DNA of 39,281 bases from Candidatus Caenarcanales bacterium (GCA_030065015.1 JASJDU010000015.1:1-39281), one strand, 5' to 3'. Positions 9,301 to 16,836 are shown, counted from the stretch's first letter. Numbers and translations: made by a program. Notes: generated by a model not told the origin, from the sequence alone.

Positions 9301-9826
9301 TGAACTAGTAAATGAATATTTAGCTTTTGATCCCAACTGCGCCGATATACTTGCTTTGGCATTTACTCTTGAGTACGCAGAAAAACATTTTGATCAAGCT
9401 GAAGATTATGCAAATCGCTTCTTTGCTGTATCAAAAGAAGGTCCACTGAAAAATGGAATTTATGTTCATTATGCAAAAATAAAGATCATAAATAATAAAT
9501 ACCCAGAAGCACTTTCAATAGTAAATAGTGTCTTAAAATCAGATCCTGATAATGCAGAAGCACTTCTATTAAAAGCTATAATATTTCATCAAAAAAATAG
9601 TTTCCAAGAAGCAAAATCAATATACATAAAAGCAGAACGAGCACAACCAGGAATAATAAAGGCTGAAGAACAAAAAATGATTGGTGCATTAATATCCCGC
9701 TATGGAACTAAAAGTTTAATTCCTTCCAGCCTGATGCAATCAATTAAAGATATGGCTAGTTGTATAAAAATTGCAAAATCTAGATCACAAAAAAATAGAA
9801 AGAAAGGTGGTTTTGGTAATAATTAG
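6368..9826 (+). CDS. Very large TPR-containing protein of unknown function (1152 residues)
   Basis: I do not recognise this protein beyond its tail. It has no signal peptide or membrane segment, so it is cytoplasmic or exported by a non-Sec route. A charged coiled coil covers about residues 342-398 (ELEKNQQQIDKLTQEL..., SLERKNQKLREEIES). The C-terminus, about 990-1095, contains tetratricopeptide-like repeats: LALAFTLEYAEKHFDQAEDY, YAKIKIINNKYPEALSIV, SDPDNAEALLLKA, NSFQEAKSIYIKAERAQPG. The last residues are basic (SRSQKNRKKGG). The middle ~600 residues are mixed alpha-rich sequence with no known catalytic motif. It stands alone on its strand. A scaffold or secreted effector-like role is possible, but only the TPR fold is supported. 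Confidence 0.88.
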   Translation: MQTGKISRGFYTLPTINVRKYEQTRDKVLHASKINPKSEVPGAMALAFARAAAGKNIEKTKEQKAWESDSIPSIETSWNSLDGVDGNSILLPNEHKRINGNSPKKDESSIKDWDSYGNPFVLYEILGRELEEFEANDPERKLTELKDEIQSTPQQEVEKTLSQWQEAQPIIVELYKLEQDGNQESFQQLLERERNRLKQNLSPELQNAFVNSAGGVLINNPDNIWGSIVQALFNRGLVTGSQFFNIDKKSLRSIDEGMIASYSSLAKETRRTFPIGHYERIPQRADTKEDIYRTLADELSNAKDTSKIIFSPTEIIAIAKPYYDQIEANSRTISGKSLAEYESELEKNQQQIDKLTQELQHSSNSQPLQETEDEKQSLINSLERKNQKLREEIESRFKGPHAIWSEDGTKFLEGAKGVDFKDYDGKITDDTANILGREIQKLYNSFSCDDPEIDNRSFVKNIDAYLHENDLTPLESSLIKEAYIRSLDYYGRMLNTGGEAKIGGHSQIVFSSLEILSYAPDTFSAKELLSALKGVLSTSEIDNPQMAVANLSIEEREQLRLRYKYKTGEDLVEFDPKRAIYGDSNEYFIRQPHYRQTHRVVREERTQDGFRFFVELNKNVIKAIRSQFVNKNQRRETPPTQKESERNSPVFIHYYENVSRTLKSLFDWIENRKQEPATEINQIQGLPDYYPDSVIRCLNIALGDNTEGDFLFPLDQRSRHIALTAKAESAEFMVNSCRAMIRESMNDSGLTDTEKLNRRLAMFRALSLAASNQITYSSLSGETRFWKIQPSNWQPMGYQSLTDFVARHSLDELRALGFNVDIDFLKRVYQKELSLFSNHLLETERQHGSYQPSSENGIKLTTEESLWNIFQKKYPNDYPTLHRLFTDDKHFVSLLKMMEKDWSVDVQIVENIKTLPYEQGLFNQVQNSILYKSFENALKISQHLLDILPIDNDLRPKLIKTFIGDIAPKVNTGYRQQIELVNEYLAFDPNCADILALAFTLEYAEKHFDQAEDYANRFFAVSKEGPLKNGIYVHYAKIKIINNKYPEALSIVNSVLKSDPDNAEALLLKAIIFHQKNSFQEAKSIYIKAERAQPGIIKAEEQKMIGALISRYGTKSLIPSSLMQSIKDMASCIKIAKSRSQKNRKKGGFGNN

Positions 9827-10228
9827 CTTAATTAACCTTTTATTAGACATTTTTTGAATTGCAAGGAAAATAATCCTCAAAAGGTGTTTCTGCTAAACCC
9901 GACTATTACAAAAAGCTTTCCCTGAAGCTATCAGGCAAAAAGTTGATAAGAAAAATGATAGAGATAAAGTAGTTGAAAAGAAATCATTTTTACCATTGGC
10001 GCTAGAGAGTACAAAAGAGCCATTATTTTGAAAGAATGTTGGTTGCTTTATAAAACTCTTTTACTGTAAATACAAACCACAATCAAACCCGATAACATTA
10101 TTAGGCATGATATTGTAGCGAAAACTATCTGTAGAACTTATTGAGTAAAAAAACTATTCCACAGATTAAAGTACAGGTTTCAATAATTTCCCTTTATTAA
10201 AGAACCCGTTTTTAATTAAAGGTTTGCT
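9827..10228. other. Gene-poor stretch between two orphan genes
   Basis: This 402-base stretch has no complete gene that I can support. It holds the possible gene remnant described separately at 9906-10031. The rest is AT-rich with no clear hairpin-plus-T-run terminator, RNA gene or repeat. The upstream gene ends at 9826 on the plus strand and the downstream gene ends at 10229 on the minus strand, so this is a convergent spacer. Confidence 0.5.
9906..10031 (+). pseudogene. Possible decayed gene fragment
   Basis: A 41-codon open stretch (LQKAFPEAIRQKVDKKNDRD, then KVVEKKSFLPLALESTKEPLF) ends at TGA 10029-10031. It has a protein-like composition but no start codon near its beginning, and a stop lies three codons before it. 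It may be the leftover C-terminus of a lost gene, perhaps related to the large upstream orphan, or chance. No family is recognisable. Confidence 0.2.
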
Positions 10229-10705
10229 TTAGGGGTTTTGACCAAGCTCATTAATTAACTGCTCTTTGCTCTGGTTTACTTGCGTATAGAATTGATCGAT
10301 TAAAGCAATTTCTCCTCTTTTGTTGCTTAAAGCAAAGTTAGTAATCAACTGCTTATATTTATGGTTTGTTTGGATTTGTTCAAGATCGTATATTGCTTTT
10401 CCGTATATCTTATTACCTAAATACTCCCCGGCCCCTCTTCCAATTCCACCAGCTATCGACCCTAAAGTTGCAGATCCAACCGGTCCTCCAACTAAAATCC
10501 CTAAGCCCAAACCAACAGAACGAAACAGTGATTCAAAAGAAGAACCTATTCTCGTTCTTTGAGTTGTATAGTTAGTAGATTGATTGGTAGCTTCTAAGAG
10601 AATTTTATTGTATTGTCTTGTTTGATTTTGTAGTTCCTTTTGATTTCTCGGGCCTTTAAAATTGCTTTCGGCTCTTAAGAGTATTAATGTATCTGTATCA
10701 AGCAT
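10229..10705 (-). CDS. Glycine-zipper protein of unknown function (158 residues)
   Basis: The protein has a charged N-terminal helix region (LRAESNFKGPRNQKELQNQT), a central glycine-rich hydrophobic block at about 66-100 (VGLGLGILVGGPVGSATLGS...GGIGRGAGEYLG) and a C-terminal helical part (about 105-158). Gly-xxx-Gly spacing of this kind packs helices in membranes. There is no signal peptide. Its neighbours are an unrelated glutaredoxin upstream and an empty region downstream. I do not recognise the family; a membrane-associated or pore-like protein is possible but unproven. Confidence 0.65.
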   Translation of the reverse strand: MLDTDTLILLRAESNFKGPRNQKELQNQTRQYNKILLEATNQSTNYTTQRTRIGSSFESLFRSVGLGLGILVGGPVGSATLGSIAGGIGRGAGEYLGNKIYGKAIYDLEQIQTNHKYKQLITNFALSNKRGEIALIDQFYTQVNQSKEQLINELGQNP

Positions 10706-10821
10706 AAATGAATATCAAAACATCTTTTTTTCTACATTCCCTTCCAAAAAAGTAAATGCTTAATATAAAAAATTTACAAATTGAGTAATTGCCCCAATGA
10801 GCTTATAGTTCTTACTTAAGT

Positions 10822-11145
10822 TTAAGTAGTTTTTTCAAGTAAGTCTTTCAATTGTCCACTTTCATGAAGCTCACGAGTGATATCAGAACCACCAACTAAT
10901 TCCTTATTTACATATAACTGTGGAATAGTTGGCCATTGAGAAAACTCTTTTAACGTTTCTTTCTTCTCAACATCAGATAATACGTTAATAACCTCAAAAT
11001 CAACATTATACGAATTTAGTATTTCAATAGTCATTGCAGAAAAACCACATCTGGGTTGCTCCTTTGTACCTTTGGCATACAATAGAACAGAGTGCTTATC
11101 AATTTCTTCTTTAATTTGGCTAATGTAATCTTCTTTAGTAGGCAT
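10822..11145 (-). CDS. grxD: Monothiol CGFS glutaredoxin (Grx4 type)
   Basis: This 107-residue protein is a single glutaredoxin domain with the monothiol active site CGFS at 33-36, preceded by KGTKEQPRCGFS. Further family marks are WPTIPQLYVN (the cis-Pro segment) and the glutathione-binding GGSDI near residue 85. CGFS glutaredoxins bind a [2Fe-2S] cluster with glutathione as a dimer and pass it to iron-sulfur proteins, often together with BolA. No bolA or isc/suf gene is adjacent. No Shine-Dalgarno sequence is seen, but the start fits the family length. A GCS2-type ligase elsewhere in the window would fit glutathione-related metabolism but does not show it. Confidence 0.95.
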   Translation of the reverse strand: MPTKEDYISQIKEEIDKHSVLLYAKGTKEQPRCGFSAMTIEILNSYNVDFEVINVLSDVEKKETLKEFSQWPTIPQLYVNKELVGGSDITRELHESGQLKDLLEKTT

Positions 11146-11301
11146 GTTTTTTATATTTTTAAGTAAATAAAATTTATCAAATTATTATATTAATGAGTTT
11201 CTTAAATATACAAAACTCATATCCTAAATTGGACAAGTTCACTCATTAGAGCTTCTGCTAATTGACATATATCGTTTCCACAGAAACTTTCAGGGGAAAT
11301 A

Positions 11302-11883
11302 TTATGATTTTTCTTTAATATCTATAGATCCCCAATATTTATTTTCTTCAACATCGGATAGGTTTCTTCGTTTATCTAAATTGAAAATTATGCTTTTAGA
11401 GTTAAAGAACTGTGACATTTTTTCTTCTGAACAACCCGTAATTAAACATAAATATTTATATAGATTCTTTTCGTCTTTTCCAAAAAATGAGTACCCTTTA
11501 AAGCATAAAGAGTGAAAAAAATCTTCTAAATTCAATGGAATAGGCGTAGTTAGTAATAGTTGAGATATTGTGAGATCTACGATTGCAAAGCCCTCCTGTG
11601 GTACTTTTACAATATTAAAGCAATGGTGGAACTTGATTGTAAACAAATATTTAGGCAAGTCAATAGTTGTAAAAGCCATTGAGTTCAGGTTCAATTCTTT
11701 AAAAGCTTTGGCAATCCAAGGAGTAAAAATGCATTTCCCGCTTCTTTTCTCAGGAGTAAATCTATCTGGGTCCATAAAGATTTGTCTATCAACAGTTTCT
11801 ACAATCTGTTGAAAATGATGAGAAGACTTTGTTTGACTGCTCATAAGAATAGTCTTATTCATTATCTGAGCAATGGCAAACAT
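11302..11883 (-). CDS. Orphan protein with a possible papain/transglutaminase-like triad
   Basis: The 193-residue protein is not one I recognise by name. Its middle shows the spacing of a Cys-His-Asp hydrolase: C51 in SGKCIFTPWIAKAF at a helix start, then H87 in FHHCFNIVKV, then D103 in GFAIVDLTISQLL. The pattern H-x-F-x-x-V, a short turn, G-x-x-x-x-D-x-T-x-x-Q recurs in transglutaminase-like and papain-like proteins, where His and Asp sit on neighbouring strands. There is no signal peptide, so it would act in the cytoplasm or be exported another way. An AAAGG seven bases before ATG 11883 supports the start. The length of ~190 residues is enough for such a fold. The catalytic reading is inference from a motif only. 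Confidence 0.7.
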   Translation of the reverse strand: MFAIAQIMNKTILMSSQTKSSHHFQQIVETVDRQIFMDPDRFTPEKRSGKCIFTPWIAKAFKELNLNSMAFTTIDLPKYLFTIKFHHCFNIVKVPQEGFAIVDLTISQLLLTTPIPLNLEDFFHSLCFKGYSFFGKDEKNLYKYLCLITGCSEEKMSQFFNSKSIIFNLDKRRNLSDVEENKYWGSIDIKEKS

Positions 11884-12089
11884 AAACTAACCTTTACTAT
11901 CCGTAATTCTTTTTTAGTAAAAATGAAATTTACGCAATACTACTATTTCATAGATCTGAATTTTTATAAACTAAAGAAATTTTTAATGATTTGCGATTTA
12001 AGATGCAAACAGATTTTCTGGTTTAAATTGCTTAGTCGCTAATACACAAGGATTCTATACTTAGAAAAGATAAAAGCTTAGTGAATAAT

Positions 12090-12887
12090 TCAACCCACTA
12101 ACTCTTTTAATTTTTCTGCTGGGTTTTTATGCTTTAAAAGACTTTCTCCAATCAAAAAAGCCTTGAAACCTGCCGTGGACAAATCATCTATTTGTTCTCT
12201 CTCGTAAATTCCAGACTCACTCACCCAAGCGGCAGTATTACAGGTTTTATATTTAGAAATCAAATTAAAAGATGTTTGAAGGTTAACCTCAAAAGTTTTA
12301 AGGTTCCTATTATTCACTCCCAATATTTGAGGCTTAGCAACCAAGGCTTTTTCTAGCTCAGCTTCATTATGCACTTCCAACAAAATATCCAATTCTAAGG
12401 ATTTAGCTAAAGTAGAAAATTTCACTAATTCTTCTTCTGAAAGAATCGAAGCTATCAAGAGAATTGCATCTGCACCAATTAGTTTAGCTTCCCATATTTG
12501 ATACTCGTCAATCGTGAAATCCTTTCTTAACAAGGGTATTCGAAGCTTTTTGTTGACTTCTTGCAAATCATGATCTGATCCTTTAAAGAAGTGTTCCTCA
12601 GTTAAAACTGAAACAGCACAAGCACCAGATTGTTCATAACTCATTGCTAAATTAATTGGATCTAAATCTGGTCTCAATGGCCCTTTGGATGGAGATACTC
12701 TTTTAATTTCAGCAATTATATTTGTATTTTCAGAATTATTTATAGCTTCACAAAAAGAGATTTTACTCCTATTGATTTTCAACTTATTTATCACTTTTTC
12801 TTCTAAATGTTTTGCTGATAATATATTCTTTTTTATTATTAGGTCTGCTCTCTTCTTTTCTACTATTTCATCGAGTATCGTAGTCAT
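12090..12887 (-). CDS. trpC: Indole-3-glycerol phosphate synthase
   Basis: TrpC closes the ring of carboxyphenylamino-deoxyribulose phosphate to give indole-3-glycerol phosphate in tryptophan synthesis. The 265 residues form a single TIM barrel with the family landmarks: IIAEIKRVSPSKGPLRPD (catalytic Lys), LLRKDFTIDEYQI (second Lys), ILLEVHNEAEL (Glu), GVNNRNLKTFEVNL, VSESGI and the phosphate-binding AFLIGESLL. It is the monofunctional form, with no fused TrpF. No other trp gene lies nearby, so the pathway genes are scattered, as in many cyanobacteria. A terminator upstream (12918-12957) separates it from skp. Confidence 0.97.
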   Translation of the reverse strand: MTTILDEIVEKKRADLIIKKNILSAKHLEEKVINKLKINRSKISFCEAINNSENTNIIAEIKRVSPSKGPLRPDLDPINLAMSYEQSGACAVSVLTEEHFFKGSDHDLQEVNKKLRIPLLRKDFTIDEYQIWEAKLIGADAILLIASILSEEELVKFSTLAKSLELDILLEVHNEAELEKALVAKPQILGVNNRNLKTFEVNLQTSFNLISKYKTCNTAAWVSESGIYEREQIDDLSTAGFKAFLIGESLLKHKNPAEKLKELVG

Positions 12888-12917
12888 ATTATTTTTGTTT
12901 TTTCTCTAATAACTAAG

Positions 12918-12957
12918 TATAAAAAAAACTGCCAATTAATTTCTTAATTGACAGTTT
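12918..12957 (-). terminator. Rho-independent terminator after skp
   Basis: Arms AAACTGCCAATTAA (12926-12939) and TTAATTGACAGTTT (12944-12957) pair with one internal mismatch around a four-base loop. On the minus strand the stem runs into a T-run (complement of A 12921-12928). It lies 30 bases past the skp stop codon and should end the bamA-skp transcript before trpC. Confidence 0.8.
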
Positions 12958-12987
12958 CATCTAAATTGATAGATCTAATGAACCTAG

Positions 12988-13455
12988 TTACTTCAATCTA
13001 TTAACAACTTGCTGTGTAATATCCTTGCCACCATAAAAAACAATCCCCTTAGATACAACCATTGATAGACCTTGGGTTTTTGCTTCAGCTTCGATAGCTT
13101 TAATTATTTTCCCTTCAACATCGGTTCTTAGAGATTGAATCATTAAATCAAGTTTTTTCTTTTCGCTTTCTAAAGTTTCTTTTGCTTCCTTACGTTTCTG
13201 TAATTTTTGTGCTTCACTCAGACTTTTATCTTTTAAAGACGTTTCTAAGCTTTCACTCAATTCTGCGAATTTTTTTTGAAGTTTTTCTCTTTCCGCCACA
13301 ATTTTCTTTTGAGCAGCTTGTGATTCAGAAAACTGTTCAAGCACTTTTCCATTATCTATCACACCAACTTCACCAGCCGCAGTTGAAGGAGAAGCAACAA
13401 CTATGCCAAACAATATTAAGGCACCTAAAATATAACTAAGTAGCTTTTTCATCAT
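12988..13455 (-). CDS. Periplasmic chaperone, Skp/OmpH family
   Basis: OmpH/Skp proteins are trimeric periplasmic chaperones that carry unfolded outer-membrane proteins to the BAM complex. From the chosen ATG at 13455 the protein has 155 residues: signal peptide MMKKLLSYILGALILFGIVV with cleavage near STAAG, a strand with GVIDNGKVLEQF typical of the family, then a long charged coiled coil (residues about 45-125, KKIVAEREKLQKKFAEL...). The frame opens further upstream to 13524, but that extension lacks signal-peptide form and would overlap bamA. It lies 31 bases after bamA, the usual gene order. Terminator downstream. Confidence 0.9.
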   Translation of the reverse strand: MMKKLLSYILGALILFGIVVASPSTAAGEVGVIDNGKVLEQFSESQAAQKKIVAEREKLQKKFAELSESLETSLKDKSLSEAQKLQKRKEAKETLESEKKKLDLMIQSLRTDVEGKIIKAIEAEAKTQGLSMVVSKGIVFYGGKDITQQVVNRLK

Positions 13456-13486
13456 GAACAAATAACCTTTCACTATTTCTTGTAAT

Positions 13487-15550
13487 TTACAGCTGTGAAC
13501 CAACATTAACATGAATACGTCCACTCCAGAAACTCCTATTGTCAGCTCTTAGTAAAGGAATACCATAATCTACTCTTAATGGACCCAAAAACGGAATATT
13601 CAATTCAAGTCCGGCTCCTACACTAGCTGAAAATGAGCGTCTATCATACAAATCATTCAGTCTATCTTCCCCTCCTACAAGCCCAATATCATTGAATAAA
13701 ACAAATTTTGTATCCTTAATTGGCATCTTAGGAATATTAAAAGGAATGGATAATTCAGCAGTATTGCTCAACATTGTAGTTCCAATACCAATATCACGGA
13801 ACTGTCGGTAGCCTCTCATTCCATATGGACCTCCCATTTTCAGACTTCTAAAATTAGCAGGACTGCCCAATAGACTTTCAGCATGTGACGCGTTTTTAAA
13901 ATACCAACCATCATCGGTCAGTTTCTCATATCTTCTGAGGTCTAGTCCCGCAGATAAATAGGATCCAGCATCACCAAAACCTACAGAGGGACCACCAAAA
14001 ATAGTGTTTCTCCACCCAGAACCATTTTCATTAAAGTGTCTATAAACCAAACTAGGTGTTATATCTAGATATACTCCATCCTCAAGCTGCCTTCTTCTCA
14101 AATCATCCGCTTCGTTTTGTGCCTGACTAGAATTTTTCCCTTCATTGATAAGAGATGTCACAAGAGTATCTCTAGCAGCGCTTCCAATATTAGATACATT
14201 ATTGTTACTTAGAGCAAAACCATTTTGAAAAGACCATTTATCCTCACCCCATTTTTCTATTGGAACTGAAAAAGATGTTCCAACCCTCAATTGCCTTTGC
14301 AAAGCTGAATCAACTATAAAACTTCCAAATTGCTGAGCACCTACACTAGAAGTCATTGAAACATTGCTGTCTCCCACAAAAGGATCCGAGTGACTTAGAG
14401 TAAAACGAAAATCTCCCCGTCTTGCAAATCTACCGTCCGTGTCTCCATCCACAGCAGTTAGAAGTCCCGTTCCAGCTTGTCCAACCAAACTCAAGTTTTC
14501 CCCTTGACCTCTAAAATTAGGTTCTGTGAAACTTACATTTCCAAAAACACCATTTATTGTTCCAAGTCCAGTACCTAAGCTTAAAGACTTTGTTCTTTGT
14601 TCTTCAACCTTAAAACTCAAAACATGTTTGCTAGGATCTTCCATTGAAGGCTTGATTTCGCGTTTTACATCCTTAAAGAAGCCGGTTCTTTGAAGCCCCT
14701 CCATAAATTTGATTACATTCTCTTCGTTATAGGCTTTTCCTGTTTTCAGATCAGCAGGTACTATTTTTTGTAAGTAAGAATCCTTTGTTCTTTCATTCCC
14801 CTCAAATTCAACTGAATCAATTTTGCCTTCATCAACACTAACAGTCAAAAAGCCGTCCGGGTCGAAGTGAAGCTCTGTAACTGCAGCCAGTAAGTATCCT
14901 TTATCATGATAAACTTTTTCGATTTTTTCTACGGCTTTTCTTATCTGGAAAGTACTCCTTGGCATACCTATGATGGGAGTTAGAAACTCTTCTATTTCGT
15001 TCTTTTCAACTAATTCATTTCCTTTGATTATTAGTCCTGTTACCGGACGATTCTCTACTACCTGTATGCGAAGAACAACTCCTTCTTGACCTTCTGGTAT
15101 TGGAAGAGCGAGTAACTTATCTTTATTAAAATATCCCAAATTATTTAAGGATTGAAGATCATAGGCAATTTTTCTTCGACTGAACTTGGAACCAACCTTT
15201 GTGGTCATACTATCGAGAATAACCTTCTTTGGAACAAGCTGATTACCAGTAACCTGAATATTCTTGATAGTTACGGATCTATCGAGGTTACCGAATGATG
15301 ATGAAGGATCTGATAAGTCTTCTTCTGGAATTTCTACAACTTGATTGAAGCTTTCCTCTGTATTATTGTTTTGCTTATTTTGAGCTTCTTCTAAGGTTAG
15401 ATCTTCTAAAGGATTAGAGGTCGAAGAATTTACAGTTTGTTGGGATGAATTCTTCTTTTTGCTAAACCAACCAGCTTCAGAAGGTAAACAGCTTACACAT
15501 AAAAAAATTAAGCTAAAACAAATACACGCAAACTTCTTTTCTTTAATCAT
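13487..15550 (-). CDS. bamA: Outer-membrane assembly factor BamA (Omp85), three POTRA domains
   Basis: BamA folds beta-barrel proteins into the outer membrane. This one has 687 residues: an N-terminal signal sequence (about 1-26), a polar linker rich in Ser/Asn/Glu (30-90), three POTRA domains (about 93-166, 168-241 and 243-317, each opening with a strand like VTIKNIQVTGNQ or DSVEFEGNERTK) and a barrel from ~320 to the end. The barrel contains the loop-6 motif GMRGYRQF, the equivalent of VRGF/VRGY. Proteobacterial BamA has five POTRA domains; cyanobacterial Omp85 has three, which fits this genome. skp follows directly. No lpx gene follows, unlike in many Proteobacteria. Confidence 0.95.
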   Translation of the reverse strand: MIKEKKFACICFSLIFLCVSCLPSEAGWFSKKKNSSQQTVNSSTSNPLEDLTLEEAQNKQNNNTEESFNQVVEIPEEDLSDPSSSFGNLDRSVTIKNIQVTGNQLVPKKVILDSMTTKVGSKFSRRKIAYDLQSLNNLGYFNKDKLLALPIPEGQEGVVLRIQVVENRPVTGLIIKGNELVEKNEIEEFLTPIIGMPRSTFQIRKAVEKIEKVYHDKGYLLAAVTELHFDPDGFLTVSVDEGKIDSVEFEGNERTKDSYLQKIVPADLKTGKAYNEENVIKFMEGLQRTGFFKDVKREIKPSMEDPSKHVLSFKVEEQRTKSLSLGTGLGTINGVFGNVSFTEPNFRGQGENLSLVGQAGTGLLTAVDGDTDGRFARRGDFRFTLSHSDPFVGDSNVSMTSSVGAQQFGSFIVDSALQRQLRVGTSFSVPIEKWGEDKWSFQNGFALSNNNVSNIGSAARDTLVTSLINEGKNSSQAQNEADDLRRRQLEDGVYLDITPSLVYRHFNENGSGWRNTIFGGPSVGFGDAGSYLSAGLDLRRYEKLTDDGWYFKNASHAESLLGSPANFRSLKMGGPYGMRGYRQFRDIGIGTTMLSNTAELSIPFNIPKMPIKDTKFVLFNDIGLVGGEDRLNDLYDRRSFSASVGAGLELNIPFLGPLRVDYGIPLLRADNRSFWSGRIHVNVGSQL

Positions 15551-15861
15551 TCCAAATTACCAAGGATGTATTTTTCATTCTAAAACAACAAATAAATTAA
15601 TATTCTCGCAGATCTTTACATATTTTTTGTAAATGTGAGTTCCCAAGTTTGTTCATGCATTAATTTTATTCCACTTAATACATAAAGAAACTTCTTACGA
15701 ACGGTCATTTTACAAGGTAGGTAATAATGAATGGTTATTAACTCATACAATTCAGAATTAATTTTAGAGGTGTTTATTAACTAAAGAATCCAAATGACTA
15801 TACTCACAAAGAAGGCTTAGTAGTAAAATTCATTAATTGAAAAAGTTTACTTTCAACATTA
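15551..15861. other. Divergent intergenic region, no gene seen
   Basis: This 311-base stretch lies between the starts of bamA (minus) and the EF-hand gene (plus), so it should hold both promoters. The only structure I noticed is a six-base hairpin TTTACA/TGTAAA (15615-15633) around an A/T-rich loop, upstream of bamA. No Shine-Dalgarno-led ORF, RNA gene or repeat was found. Confidence 0.5.
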
Positions 15862-16197
15862 ATGAACAAATTTCTATTAACTTTCGCCTTACTAGCATCA
15901 GCTGCAACTATTTCTTTAAATGCACAAGCTGCATTTTGGGACAAAACCTCAGAAAAAGAAGTATCTGAATTTGATTCTCTTTCACCTGAAGAAAAAACAG
16001 AGAGAATACTTAAAGCTAATGATTCTAACGATGACGAAAAGTTATCAAAAAAAGAAGTTGACTTTGTATTCCGTGTGAAAAGGTTTAATAAAGTTGATAA
16101 AAATAATGACGGTTATTTGGACAGAGAAGAACTAATTGAATCTTATGAAAAAGCTGACTCTTATAACAAGAATAAGCCACAACCAGCTTCTAACTAA
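15862..16197 (+). CDS. Secreted EF-hand protein (two calcium loops)
   Basis: This 111-residue protein has a textbook signal peptide (MNKFLLTFALLASAATISLN, cleavage after AQA, residue 23). Two EF-hand loops follow. Loop 2 is fully canonical: D79, N81, D83, G84, Y85, D87, E90 (DKNNDGYLDREE). Loop 1 is nearly so: D54, N56, D58, K60, S62, E65, with Glu instead of the central Gly. It therefore probably binds calcium in the periplasm. The tail is polar and Pro/Asn-rich. A second secreted EF-hand gene lies tail to tail with it and shares its terminator. The target is unknown. Confidence 0.88.
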   Translation: MNKFLLTFALLASAATISLNAQAAFWDKTSEKEVSEFDSLSPEEKTERILKANDSNDDEKLSKKEVDFVFRVKRFNKVDKNNDGYLDREELIESYEKADSYNKNKPQPASN

Positions 16198-16220
16198 TAA
16201 CTAGAACAAACTATGCTAAG

Positions 16221-16254
16221 AAAAGAGCCCTCATATGTAAGGGCTTTTTCTTTT
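16221..16254. terminator. Terminator shared by two convergent EF-hand genes
   Basis: Arms AAAAGAGCCCT (16221-16231) and AGGGCTTTTTC (16240-16250) pair almost fully around an eight-base loop, with A-runs on one side and T-runs (TTTTTCTTTT) on the other. It lies 24 bases after the plus-strand stop and ten bases past the minus-strand stop, so it probably works in both directions. Confidence 0.85.
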
Positions 16255-16263
16255 CAATTTTTA

Positions 16264-16704
16264 TTAATTACTTCTTTTGAACTTGCTCAAAAAAGATTTT
16301 GAAAGCTTTCTTTCTTGCCCTTCATTCTCCAAGGCTGGAGCTTCATTAGGAATCACTTCTTGACTCGATGAGATTTGCTCTGAAGACAAAGCATTTGGAT
16401 TACTTTCACGATCTATGCTTCGAGTTGATTTACTTTTTAAATTACTAGCTATTCTCGTTTGAAGTTCATCTTTTACTAAATAATCATCGCTATTTTGATC
16501 AATTAAATCAAAGTTTTTCAACATACTCGGCATAGATTCAGCTTCTGTTCTAGAAACTTTATTATCTTTATCTAAATCGGCTTTTAAAAGTGACAAATTA
16601 GCTAATTCTGAAGCAATTTCAATTTTGGATTTTGATTGTGCAGGGGCAAAATTCAGAAAGAACGTAAAAGTCAAAGTCAAACAAAGATTAATATAAAAAA
16701 GCAT
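16264..16704 (-). CDS. Secreted EF-hand protein (second of a convergent pair)
   Basis: The 146-residue product has a hydrophobic signal peptide (INLCLTLTFTFFLNFAPAQS, cleavage near residue 23). Two EF-hand loops follow: D43-x-D45-x-D47 ... S51-xx-E54 (DLDKDNKVSRTE) and D69-x-N71-x-D73 ... E80 (DQNSDDYLVKDE); the second has Asp in place of the central Gly. From about residue 90 the sequence becomes Ser/Asn/Glu-rich and disordered and ends basic (SKSFLSKFKRSN). Probably a periplasmic calcium-binding protein. Its neighbour across the shared terminator has the same signal-plus-two-EF-hand plan, so the two may be old duplicates that diverged strongly. Confidence 0.85.
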   Translation of the reverse strand: MLFYINLCLTLTFTFFLNFAPAQSKSKIEIASELANLSLLKADLDKDNKVSRTEAESMPSMLKNFDLIDQNSDDYLVKDELQTRIASNLKSKSTRSIDRESNPNALSSEQISSSQEVIPNEAPALENEGQERKLSKSFLSKFKRSN

Positions 16705-16836
16705 GATTATGTTTTTCGTAAGATTCTGTGAAATATCTTTAAAATAAGGATAATCACTCAGAGAAATTAAACCAAGTTAGGATTATGTTTAATTTTAATT
16801 AGTTATTTGATTTACTTGAATTTGTTTAATTAAAAC

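Noticed and set aside
498-10769. Near-identical 20-base words AAGTAAATGCTTAAGATAAA (498-517) and AAGTAAATGCTTAATATAAA (10750-10769), each followed by TGAGCTTAT, as a shared regulatory motif
   Set aside because: One 19/20 match is close to what I would expect by chance over all pairs in an AT-rich 39 kb sequence, and the spacing to the second word differs (33 against 46 bases).
12988-13524. Longer skp frame starting at 13524
   Set aside because: The extension overlaps bamA and puts 23 extra residues before an otherwise perfect signal peptide; ATG 13455 fits the family.
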